Positions 24,002 to 32,099 of a stretch of 64,000 nucleotides of DNA are shown here, piece by piece. The position numbers were made by a program, and so were the translations under genes. Every line of letters starts with the position of its first letter. Positions within the stretch are counted from its first letter, which is position 1. Source of the stretch: JBCCSZ01 sp039821145 (GTDB taxonomy: Bacteria; Bacteroidota; Bacteroidia; Chitinophagales; Saprospiraceae). The stretch is taken from positions 1 to 64,000 of the forward strand of contig JBCBOS010000005.1 of assembly GCA_039821145.1 (NCBI GenBank), in the 5' to 3' direction. The notes beneath the pieces were generated by a model, which did not search any database, had not been told where the DNA came from, and worked only from the letters and a program-made list of their open reading frames with translations.

Positions 24002-26467
24002 ATGGCTAGTGAGCGAATAATTACTACTATATCAAAAATCGCAAAAACCATGATTGATACGTTGAATCAAATGATTGAGGACGGATTCCGACGGAAACTG
24101 GTCCACAACTACGCTTCCGCAGATTCCCGAGCAGCAGATAGCTCAATTGTCATCGACGACAATGAAATGACAAATTTTGGCTCTTGCAGCTATCTTGGGT
24201 TGGAGAAAAGTCCTGTCCTTCAAGAAGGTGTCATCAATGCTGTGAAGAAATACGGCACACAATTTTCTTCTTCCAGACTTTACCTTTCCATTGAATTGTA
24301 CAAAGAGTTGGAACAGCTCATGCGACAAATATTTGGTCGGCCAGCCTTGGTATCGGCTACTACAACGCTGGGACATTTGTCGACCATTCCCATCGTCGTG
24401 GGCAAAAATGATGCGGTCATATTGGACCTACAAGTTCATTCGAGCATCCAAATGACCGTACAGCAATTGAAGGTCAAAAACATTCCCGTACACATTGTGA
24501 GTCACAACTGCATGGAGTCTTTGGAATACAAGATCAAAAAGCTTTACAACAAGCATGAGAAGATCTGGTATTTTGCGGACGGCGTTTATTCCATGTTTGG
24601 AGATTATGCCCCTTTTGAACAACTGGACCACCTGTTGGAGCAGTACGACAAGTTCCATTTGTACATTGACGATGCGCATGGCATGGGTTGGACAGGCAAA
24701 AATGGTTGTGGTGTGGTTCGCAGTCAGCTAAAGCACAAAGACAAAGTCATCTTGACGGTATCGCTCAACAAATCCTTTGGGGCTGCTGGCGGATGCATTT
24801 TGTTTCCCAATGAAGAGATGGAACGCAAAGTCAGAAATTGTGGACCAACTTACATATTCTCCGGCCCCATCCAACCGCCGATGCTGGGGGCGGCCATCGC
24901 CTCTGCCAAGCTGCATTTATCAGATGACATCAAGGGAATGCACCAACGGCTGGCTCAGCTCATTGAATACACCAACCAGCGACTCGACGACTTGGGCCTT
25001 CCACAGCTCACCAAAAGTGACAGCCCTGTATTTTTCATTCCCGTGGGGCTGCCCAAGGTTTGCTACGACATCATTGCCAAGATGAAGGAAATGGGATTCT
25101 TTTTGAATACGGCCTCCTTTCCCGCCGTACCAATGAGGAGAAGTGGCATCCGTTTTATGATCAATGCCTTTCTGAGCAAGGAGCAGATCAATGCCATGCT
25201 CACTAGCTTGTGCGAGGTATATGCCGAGGTCACTGTACAAAAAGATGTCAGCTATGAAACGATCTCAAAAATCTTTAAAATTCCTCCCTTCCAACTCAAA
25301 ATGGAAAAACACAGAGGAGTCGAGCAGTCTTCCGATCATCTCCAGGTGGGTCTCCACCGCTCCATCAAAGAGCTGGACGAAACGGAATGGAACGAAAAAT
25401 TCTCCCGCAACGGCACCTTAAGTTATGGCAATCTTGCGCTGATAGAGGAGGTCTACTCCAAAGAAATGAGTCCAGAGAACAAATGGGATTTTTACTATCT
25501 GACCATCAAAGACCAATTGGGGGACATTGTCCTGCAAACGCCCATTACCGTTGCCCTGGTCAAGGATGACATCTTTCACCCAGCCTACGTATCTGAAAAG
25601 ATTGAACACCTGCGTCAGGAAAATTCCAAATACTACTTGACTTCCAAAACAGTGGTGACGGGAACCTTGATCACCAAAGGCAATCACGTCTACATAGACC
25701 ATGGGCACAAGGATTGGAAAGAGGCGCTGTCGACCATGATCAGCTACCTCAACAAAATCCTGGAACAGACCGATGCCACCCGGATCATGATCCGGGATTT
25801 TTATGGGAAACAAGACCTTGAGTTTGAAAGTGAAATGCTGGACCAGGGCTTTACCAAATTCCAGTTGCCCAACAACATGGAGGTCGATCAACTCAATTGG
25901 GAGGATCAGGATCAATACCTTCGATCCCTGCCCCAAAAGTATCGCTACAACGTGCGCAAAGAGATCATTCGCTACGAATCCAACTTCATCACCTCGGTGG
26001 AGAAGCCTGCATCGGAGGAAGAGATGAGACGCGTCTACCGGCTCTACGAGCAAGTCTACGAAAGATCCTACGATCTCAATGTATTCAAACTGACCTACGA
26101 GTATTTCAAAAGGATGTGTACATCCGACGAATACGACATCATACGTTTGTATCTTAAAGGGCAAGATGTGCCGGATGCCTCACCACAATCCGATGTGTTG
26201 GTCGCGGTGATGTTCAGCCATGTCCACGACGATGTTTACAACGCCTTGATCGTGGGTCTGGACTACGAGTATGTATACACTCACAAGACCTACAAGCAAA
26301 TCTTGTTCAAGACCTTGCTGCGGGCCAAAGAGTTGGGATGCAAAAAACTCGATCTGGCCATTACAGCTGAGCTGGAAAAAAAGAAGATCGGCGCACGTCC
26401 CAAAGAAGTCTTTGCCTACACCCAGGCAACCGAACACCTCAAAGGCAGCATTCTGGAGTTCATCTGA
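24002..26467 (+). CDS. Alpha-oxoamine synthase fused to a GNAT/BioF2-type acyltransferase domain
   Basis: This 821-aa protein has an N-terminal PLP-dependent alpha-oxoamine synthase part (about residues 40-420), the fold of BioF, KBL and serine palmitoyltransferase. Visible motifs are the Asp/His pair in IDDAHGMGW (D224, H226) and the Schiff-base Lys257 in SLNKSFGAAGG. The C-terminal part (about 440-821) resembles GNAT/FemAB-like (CelD/BioF2) acyltransferases, with a helix-rich YRYNVRKEIIRYE segment. The logical reaction is condensation of an amino acid with an acyl thioester, then acylation of the amine, as in sphingolipid or sulfonolipid synthesis. That role is inference. The start could also be ATG 24050. 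Confidence 0.82.
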   Translation: MASERIITTISKIAKTMIDTLNQMIEDGFRRKLVHNYASADSRAADSSIVIDDNEMTNFGSCSYLGLEKSPVLQEGVINAVKKYGTQFSSSRLYLSIELYKELEQLMRQIFGRPALVSATTTLGHLSTIPIVVGKNDAVILDLQVHSSIQMTVQQLKVKNIPVHIVSHNCMESLEYKIKKLYNKHEKIWYFADGVYSMFGDYAPFEQLDHLLEQYDKFHLYIDDAHGMGWTGKNGCGVVRSQLKHKDKVILTVSLNKSFGAAGGCILFPNEEMERKVRNCGPTYIFSGPIQPPMLGAAIASAKLHLSDDIKGMHQRLAQLIEYTNQRLDDLGLPQLTKSDSPVFFIPVGLPKVCYDIIAKMKEMGFFLNTASFPAVPMRRSGIRFMINAFLSKEQINAMLTSLCEVYAEVTVQKDVSYETISKIFKIPPFQLKMEKHRGVEQSSDHLQVGLHRSIKELDETEWNEKFSRNGTLSYGNLALIEEVYSKEMSPENKWDFYYLTIKDQLGDIVLQTPITVALVKDDIFHPAYVSEKIEHLRQENSKYYLTSKTVVTGTLITKGNHVYIDHGHKDWKEALSTMISYLNKILEQTDATRIMIRDFYGKQDLEFESEMLDQGFTKFQLPNNMEVDQLNWEDQDQYLRSLPQKYRYNVRKEIIRYESNFITSVEKPASEEEMRRVYRLYEQVYERSYDLNVFKLTYEYFKRMCTSDEYDIIRLYLKGQDVPDASPQSDVLVAVMFSHVHDDVYNALIVGLDYEYVYTHKTYKQILFKTLLRAKELGCKKLDLAITAELEKKKIGARPKEVFAYTQATEHLKGSILEFI

Positions 26468-26546
26468 TCTGGGGAAGACACTGGTTGATTCCAGCTTGAG
26501 AAATACAGTCTCCTCTCCGATTGACCTGAGAAAAAGACAACTGAAA

Positions 26547-26590
26547 AACGCAGAAATATTGTGTAGAGCAGTATTTCCGCGTTCTTTTTC
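26547..26590 (+). terminator. Intrinsic terminator after the synthase-GNAT gene
   Basis: AACGCAGAAATA (26547-26558) pairs with TATTTCCGCGTT (26572-26583) with one A/C mismatch and a 13-base loop, followed by CTTTTTC. A run of A precedes the left arm, so it may also work for minus-strand transcripts arriving from the GH17 genes. Confidence 0.8.
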
Positions 26591-26720
26591 CAAATGAGTC
26601 GAAGGGCAAGTCACTGGAAAAAGTGAATTCGCATCGAGTTGGATTTACAGACTTGAGCCAACGCTCGAAATCTGCAATTGCAAAAAAGACCAATCCTCCC
26701 CTCTCTTCAGCAGTCCCCTC

Positions 26721-27665
26721 CTAGCCCTGTACCAACTCTGGATAATGGGGTCTCATCACCTGTTTGGGCGTCCGGTCTACCTTGAACAGCCCCCAGTGCT
26801 TTTCGGGCTCCATGGGGTCTGGAGAGCCTTTCCAGGGTTCGTCAAATGCCTCAAAAACATAGGTCAGGATGCCTTCCTCCTCGCTCCATTTTGTCAGGTC
26901 GTGGAAATAGGTCTCCTGGAAGGTTTCGTTGACATTATCTGGCTTGATTCCCCGGCCATTGGAATGGGTGGTCCAGCCCGCCTCGGTGATCGCCACCGGC
27001 TTGTTGGGATATTTGTTGGCCACCCCAAAATAGTTCTCCTTGGTGAAGTCCATCGCCTCGCCAATTGACTTGTACTCCCAGACAGGATAGGTGTGAATGG
27101 AGATGAAATCCAGTACTTCGACGAGGGGAGCCAGCTTGTCGTGCCAGGGTTCGTAATTTTCGCAAAAGGTCACCGGCTGCTCGGTGGCTTGCTTTGCCAT
27201 TTGGGCATAGGCCACCACCTTTTCGACGGGTACGAGATGGTCGGTCCACTCCACAGTCGCCTCGTTGCCAACAGAAAGGGTGTTGACAATGCGAGGGTAT
27301 CGATTGGCCAACTCGATCAATCTGTCAACTTCCTCCACATTCCCTTTGCGGTTGCGCTCCAGGGTCTCTTCTGAATGCATTCCTCCCCAGGGACAATTGG
27401 GATTGCTGACCTCCGCGGCAATGTAAGCCCCCAGCATGACCTGGAAGTCGAGTCCTTCTCTTTGGATGACTTCCAGGACTGTTTCCGCGTGTTGGCTGCA
27501 GTCGTACAGGCGGAGAAACCCCCAGCGTTCCTGCAGGATCAATAAATCCTCTTTGATCTGCTCGTAAGTCGGATAGATTTGCACGTCGGGGCTTTGCCCC
27601 TCTCTGTATCCAGAATAACAAATGGCTGGCCCGATGTCCAGTCCCAAATCTTTGTAGCGATTCAT
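26721..27665 (-). CDS. Glycoside hydrolase family 17-like protein, second of a pair
   Basis: The 314-aa TIM-barrel protein resembles bacterial GH17 (endo-beta-1,3-glucanase fold). The acid/base Glu lies in SVGNEATVEW and the nucleophile Glu in AITEAGWTT, with ISIHTYPVW between them. No signal peptide is seen, so it would act in the cytoplasm unless exported otherwise. Bacterial GH17-like proteins can also be transglucosylases linked to cyclic glucan synthesis. It follows a second GH17-like gene by 79 bp on the same strand. Confidence 0.8.
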   Translation of the reverse strand: MNRYKDLGLDIGPAICYSGYREGQSPDVQIYPTYEQIKEDLLILQERWGFLRLYDCSQHAETVLEVIQREGLDFQVMLGAYIAAEVSNPNCPWGGMHSEETLERNRKGNVEEVDRLIELANRYPRIVNTLSVGNEATVEWTDHLVPVEKVVAYAQMAKQATEQPVTFCENYEPWHDKLAPLVEVLDFISIHTYPVWEYKSIGEAMDFTKENYFGVANKYPNKPVAITEAGWTTHSNGRGIKPDNVNETFQETYFHDLTKWSEEEGILTYVFEAFDEPWKGSPDPMEPEKHWGLFKVDRTPKQVMRPHYPELVQG

Positions 27666-27744
27666 AAGAATTCATTCAAGTTGCGATCTCTTTGTCGTCT
27701 TCCACTTCCTTCTGTCGGGTAGGCATCCTCTCTTGGATCGATGA

Positions 27745-28638
27745 CTAGAGCTCGGTGAATTTTGATTGTTCCTTTTTGTCCCAAATCCCCCAATAGGCCC
27801 CCACATCGCCTTCGTCGCCGACTTTCCAGGATTCGTCAAAGCTGGAAAAGTACATGACCTCGATCTGGTCTTCGGTGCTCCACTGTTGGGTATTGATGAA
27901 ATACCTCATGGCGTTTTCGAAGGAAGGCTCGGAAGCTTTGAAGTTGGTGCCTTGGCTTGGCCAGCCCGTTTCGCTGATGACGACGCGTTTGCCTTTGCCT
28001 GCATCGACTGCCATTTGGTACATCGTTTTCATGTACGGCAGGGAGTAATCGATGTGGCATCCTTCCCAGAATGGGTAACAATTGGCGTAAATGACGTCGC
28101 AGGCTTCGGTGATGGCGGGGCGGTTTCTGAATTCGTAGTAGGCATCTACGTATCCCACCTCAACACCAGGCAGTTGTTCTTTTACCCGATGAATGTATTG
28201 CAATAGCTCCTCTTCGGTCAATTCTTTGCGGTACAGCACCTCATTGCCCACAGCGACCAAGTCGGCATGACCTTCTTTGGCAATCTGTACCAGGTTGGTG
28301 ATTTCCCGCTCGTTGAGTTCCCTGTCGTCGCTCAGCCAGGCGCCCACCATGGTTTTCATGCCATTTTGTTTGGCAATGGCGGGGATGAGTTCGTTTCCAT
28401 CGGTACAAGAGAAGGTCCGCACCCACTTTGCGTAGGGTTTGATGATCTCGATGCGCCGTCTGATTTGTTCTTCTCCGATGATGGTTCCCGGCTCCTGCCC
28501 TTCCACGTATGAGCTGAAACAGATGCCATGAATGCCATTCAAGAGATATTTTTTGAACAGGGCTGACAGGTCCTCCTTTGACATACCGGATGCTCCGATT
28601 CCGGTAAGCGACATAACAGATTCGCTTCTTACTGACAT
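27745..28638 (-). CDS. Glycoside hydrolase family 17-like protein, first of a pair
   Basis: This 297-aa TIM-barrel protein has the catalytic Glu residues of GH17 in VAVGNEVLYR (acid/base) and ISETGWPSQG (nucleophile), plus YANCYPFWEG. It is only distantly similar to its downstream neighbour, so this is not a recent tandem duplication. There is no signal peptide; the N-terminus is polar. An ATG at codon 9 (28614) is an alternative start. The upstream interval contains the dispersed repeat element copy 1. Confidence 0.8.
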   Translation of the reverse strand: MSVRSESVMSLTGIGASGMSKEDLSALFKKYLLNGIHGICFSSYVEGQEPGTIIGEEQIRRRIEIIKPYAKWVRTFSCTDGNELIPAIAKQNGMKTMVGAWLSDDRELNEREITNLVQIAKEGHADLVAVGNEVLYRKELTEEELLQYIHRVKEQLPGVEVGYVDAYYEFRNRPAITEACDVIYANCYPFWEGCHIDYSLPYMKTMYQMAVDAGKGKRVVISETGWPSQGTNFKASEPSFENAMRYFINTQQWSTEDQIEVMYFSSFDESWKVGDEGDVGAYWGIWDKKEQSKFTEL

Positions 28639-28779
28639 AGTACGATCGTTTTAGGTTTGTTGAGTGTGTAGAAAATGGTCTCTTTCAAGGTTTTGTGTTT
28701 GCGGGCTGAATTTAGCAAAAATACCGTTGTTTGCCGGAAAAGTGTGGATGATATTCGCGCTTGTTTTGCGACCAAAAAG

Positions 28780-29193
28780 GGTTTGCGGGTGGAAATGGGG
28801 GTATGGGAAAAAAGTTTTGGGATGGCTTGGGGTTGTGGGAGCTGGGTGGGTTTGGGGTTGGGTTGGGGCTTTGGGTGGGCCCACCCTCTAGGCGATCACC
28901 GCAGACCGCCCCTTTCCGGAACCGCACCCCAGGCACGACTCCGTCAACCCAAACCTGAGCGATTTTGCTCAATGGGATCATTTTTGACCATCTGACAAAC
29001 TGCCTCCCAGGATCAACGTCTTGGCTTTTTGTCCATAATAGGACACGGCACCTACCCAAATTCCATAAATTTTCAAAACATTAATTTTTTCATCATTTAA
29101 ATCAACTTCACAACACCTTGGTTTACAAATCATTGCAAGTCATATTGTGAAAAATAAATTATTTTATATAGATATTTTTATTCTGCTAATATC
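28780..29193 (-). repeat. Dispersed intergenic repeat, copy 1
   Basis: The core 28873-29193 aligns almost end to end with 39796-40118. Shared landmarks in order on the plus strand are GGGTGGGCCCACCC, CTCTAGGCGA, ACTCCGTCAACCCAAACCTG, ATAATAGGACACGG, AAATTCCATAAATTTTCAA and TGAAAAATAAATTAT. A G-rich stretch (about 28780-28872), also G-rich in the second copy, precedes it. No open frame is conserved between the copies. Both copies lie directly upstream of a minus-strand gene start (here GH17) and just after the 3' end of another minus-strand gene. Confidence 0.75.
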
Positions 29194-29379
29194 ACTGCAA
29201 TTTCTCTCATCGTCCCCATTTCAAAGGATGCATTCAGACTCGCCAGATGATGTAATGGAGTTGCCCCATAGAAGTCAAAGAAGGTCCAAGTCATCCAGTG
29301 CGATCTTTCTCGTACTGGTAAGACAAGAGGGAACCATCCTCGATCGGACAGTCCCCTCCAGTTTTTCCATCGGTTCATT

Positions 29380-29985
29380 TTATCTCAGGTTCAATTCGTG
29401 GACGAAGGTCCGGTCACCGATCTGTACGACGAAGCTGTAATTGTCTCTTTTGAGATTGGAGACATCGAAGCGTTTTTCGAAGGTTGCCTGGTTTTCCACC
29501 ATTTCCTGCCGGATCAACCTGCCTTGGCTTGAGAAGACAAAAATGTTGATGCTGGCATCTTCCTTTTCCTGCAACAGCATACATACGTCCACATACTTGC
29601 CTTTCTGCAAGAAAATCGGCTTGAAGAAGTCGGCCTCTGGCTCGTGCTCGATGGTCAGTTCTTTGCCTCCCATTTCAACGAGGTAGGACTGGATTTTGAG
29701 TCGATCTTCTATTTCGACATGGTATGTGCCTGCAGGCAGCTTGGAAAGGTTGATTTTCTTGGACAGGCGGGACACCTTCTGGTAGCGCTTCCGGAGAAGG
29801 ACACTGCCTTGCTCGTCCATGACGCGGATGTAGGCGGTGCATTCTACGGGAATGTTCAGGTAAACGGCGAAGCTTTTGGCTCCAATGGGCTCCAATCTCC
29901 ATCTTGGGTCACTGTCGTTTGCGAAGAGTGGGTGAATGGTCACAATCAGGGCCAAGACCCACAACATTTTGATCAGAGATTTCAT
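29380..29985 (-). CDS. Small secreted beta-sandwich-like protein, unknown function
   Basis: The 201-aa product has a signal peptide (hydrophobic residues about 7-20, cleavage near LFA-ND). The mature part consists of two similar beta-rich halves: one with YIRVMDEQGSVLLRK ... LPAGTYHVEIED, the other with NIFVFSSQGRLIRQE ... LKRDNYSFVVQIGD. The SQGRLI/LPAGTY pattern recalls the beta-sandwich of type IX sorting domains, but here it forms the whole protein. I infer a periplasmic or surface protein and do not assign a function. Confidence 0.65.
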   Translation of the reverse strand: MKSLIKMLWVLALIVTIHPLFANDSDPRWRLEPIGAKSFAVYLNIPVECTAYIRVMDEQGSVLLRKRYQKVSRLSKKINLSKLPAGTYHVEIEDRLKIQSYLVEMGGKELTIEHEPEADFFKPIFLQKGKYVDVCMLLQEKEDASINIFVFSSQGRLIRQEMVENQATFEKRFDVSNLKRDNYSFVVQIGDRTFVHELNLR

Positions 29986-30564
29986 AGGAATTCATTTTTT
30001 TGGTGAATAAATTTTTTCCAAAATTGTCTTACGATCAAAATTCGTACAGGACAAAGGTAGACCCGCGGCATAGGCAAGACTACAATTGAATTGACCACTT
30101 TGCGTGCTAAATTAACAAGTATATGGGGGGCAAAAAAAGAGGATCAATTTACAACCAAGAATGGATAATATTGTTGAAGAAGCAGTGTAATCGGTCAAAT
30201 CACCACAGTTCCATCCGGCTCCCCATGGTATGTTCCACCGCATTTGGGGCCGCCCAAGTTCTACACAGAAGACATGAACCAACAAAGCTGACAATGCATC
30301 ATCGTCCAATGGTGGATGCAGCAAAAAATGCTTTTTGGACTTCATGAGAGTAAAAGGTACTACAAGCATTTCCCAACACAAGGGGAGCACAGATAAGGCT
30401 TTCACATTTCATCCATTTCTCAGCAAGGCATCCTTGCTGTGCAAAAGGACTACCTGAGGGCATCGCTCTTACAAATGTCCCAAAATTTGATGCTGCGTAA
30501 GTCACATGTGCTGACCATCACCTGGTACCCATCTATATCCATCCTAACTATTCAAACAAAAAAA
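29986..30564. other. Divergent intergenic region before the AraC regulator
   Basis: About 580 bp lie between the secreted-protein gene (minus) and the AraC gene (plus). Both promoters must be here. A frame in phase with the AraC gene extends left to a GTG at 30439, but its residues do not look like part of the domain. No hairpin or repeat was recognised. Confidence 0.4.
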
Positions 30565-31506
30565 ATGAAAGTACGAGAAAATGACCACAGCAAACCCAAT
30601 TTACATGCACTGATGAAAAATGATGGCCCACTACAGTATATTGAACTGACGAGTGGACAATCTTCAAGCAACAACATTTCGACCCGCCAAAACAACTGCT
30701 ATGAAATTGCATTGTACCTCTATGGTGGTGGAAACAGTTTCATTGAGAAAGTTTCTCACCCGATCACTGATTGCTCCGTTCATTTCATTGACAAAGCAAA
30801 GCACTGTATGGTGCAACCGTCGCAACATGCTCGATGGGGTCGTTTGATTTTTCAGCCTCGAAAACTGCTGCAAGATCAACCCATTCCATTCACCTTTTTT
30901 TTGCAAAAAGGCCATTCAGCACAACCATACCTGAAGCTCGACAAAGCCACCTTTCACGAGATATGGGCATTGTTCTTACAGATGAAGGACTTGTCCGTTG
31001 CCACAGAAAAAGTTTATGCGAGAGAATACATTTTGGTCTACTTCAACCTTCTGCTGCTGAAGCTCGCAGATGCCATGGCCGGTGAAAAAAAACCAGTTGA
31101 TCTTCCAGAGGGACATGTGCTGGCTCATCGTTTTTCGCAGTTGGTAGAAGAAAAGTTCACCACAGAAAGAAGTATAGAAGAATATGCACGCCTGTTGCAC
31201 ATCTGCCCAAAATACTTAAATGAAATTTGCAAAAGAGTCTATGCATTTTCTCCCAGTCAGCTCATCAACCAACGCTTGAGTAAACACATTCAACAATTGC
31301 TCTCCAATACCGATCTTCCACTGAAAGAAATTGCCTATCGACTCAGATTCAATGACCAGGCCTACTTCAGTCGTTTTTTCAAAAAGATGACAAATGTATC
31401 GCCCGGTGCCTTTCGGAATGCGAGCAGACGCGGTATGGAAAAACAAGGATTGCTACAGTCAAACAACGAGATTGAAAAACTGAGTTTTGTACAAACAAAA
31501 CTGTAA
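30565..31506 (+). CDS. AraC-family transcriptional regulator
   Basis: This 313-aa regulator has an N-terminal cupin-like sensing part (about residues 1-200) and a C-terminal AraC double helix-turn-helix. The second HTH is seen in PLKEIAYRLRFNDQAYFSRF followed by FKKMTNVSPGAFR. The first is around SIEEYARLLHICPKYLNEIC. I chose ATG 30565 after an A-rich leader. It lies upstream of the tyrosinase-like genes and may control them or the neighbouring secreted protein, but this is only suggested by position. Confidence 0.86.
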   Translation: MKVRENDHSKPNLHALMKNDGPLQYIELTSGQSSSNNISTRQNNCYEIALYLYGGGNSFIEKVSHPITDCSVHFIDKAKHCMVQPSQHARWGRLIFQPRKLLQDQPIPFTFFLQKGHSAQPYLKLDKATFHEIWALFLQMKDLSVATEKVYAREYILVYFNLLLLKLADAMAGEKKPVDLPEGHVLAHRFSQLVEEKFTTERSIEEYARLLHICPKYLNEICKRVYAFSPSQLINQRLSKHIQQLLSNTDLPLKEIAYRLRFNDQAYFSRFFKKMTNVSPGAFRNASRRGMEKQGLLQSNNEIEKLSFVQTKL

Positions 31507-32099
31507 ATTGCACATGAATTAGCATGCGTTTTTTTGTAAATTTGTACTAGTAACAACGAAAAAGTTTATTGCTGCATTCCACCAACAACTTTATGGCAGA
31601 AATAGATATTCCGCCAAAATTCATTTTTAATTCTGTCAATTAAATTTCCGGTCAAGCAGTGCCATCTGTTGATTCGATCCAATGAAAACTCGCAGCATCA
31701 GTTGTTAATGGACGGCGTTGGCACGCAAAGTTTTGAAATGGGTGCAATATTTTTCTAGCACACATTCTTTCTTCAAAACGAAAAACCACATTTTTAAAAA
31801 AGAGTAACCAAGGAATGCTTTTCCCACCACATCCTGGTATGGGCTAATACAACACTGACCTTTATTCACACCAAGGCGATAATTGCAAAGAATATTTTGG
31901 TACGACACAAGGCATTTCCAAGAGATGGAAACCAGATGGATCCCCAAATCATTCTACACCAACTTGGGAACACCATCCAGAACGAAAAGGCAATCACATG
32001 GCCAATCTGGCACAAAACTACTTTCATCCAACTGATCATGTACATGCTTCAGATGGGCCATGCCATGCATGCTTTTATTCACCTTTAAAATACGTACAG
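31507..32099. other. Long leader region before the first tyrosinase-like gene
   Basis: The 590-bp interval has no supported gene. A frame in phase with the tyrosinase gene extends to 31998, but it places 34 residues ahead of a perfect signal peptide, so I treat it as untranslated. No clear palindromic operator was found by eye. Confidence 0.4.

Noticed and set aside
28651..28995. Overlapping small frames in the G-rich region upstream of the GH17 genes
   Set aside because: Gly/Trp-rich on one strand and Pro-rich on the other, as expected for G-rich non-coding DNA; the second repeat copy does not conserve any frame.
31998..32099. N-terminal extension of tyrosinase-like copy 1
   Set aside because: It would put 34 non-signal residues before a perfect signal peptide, and the paralogue begins exactly at the equivalent Met.
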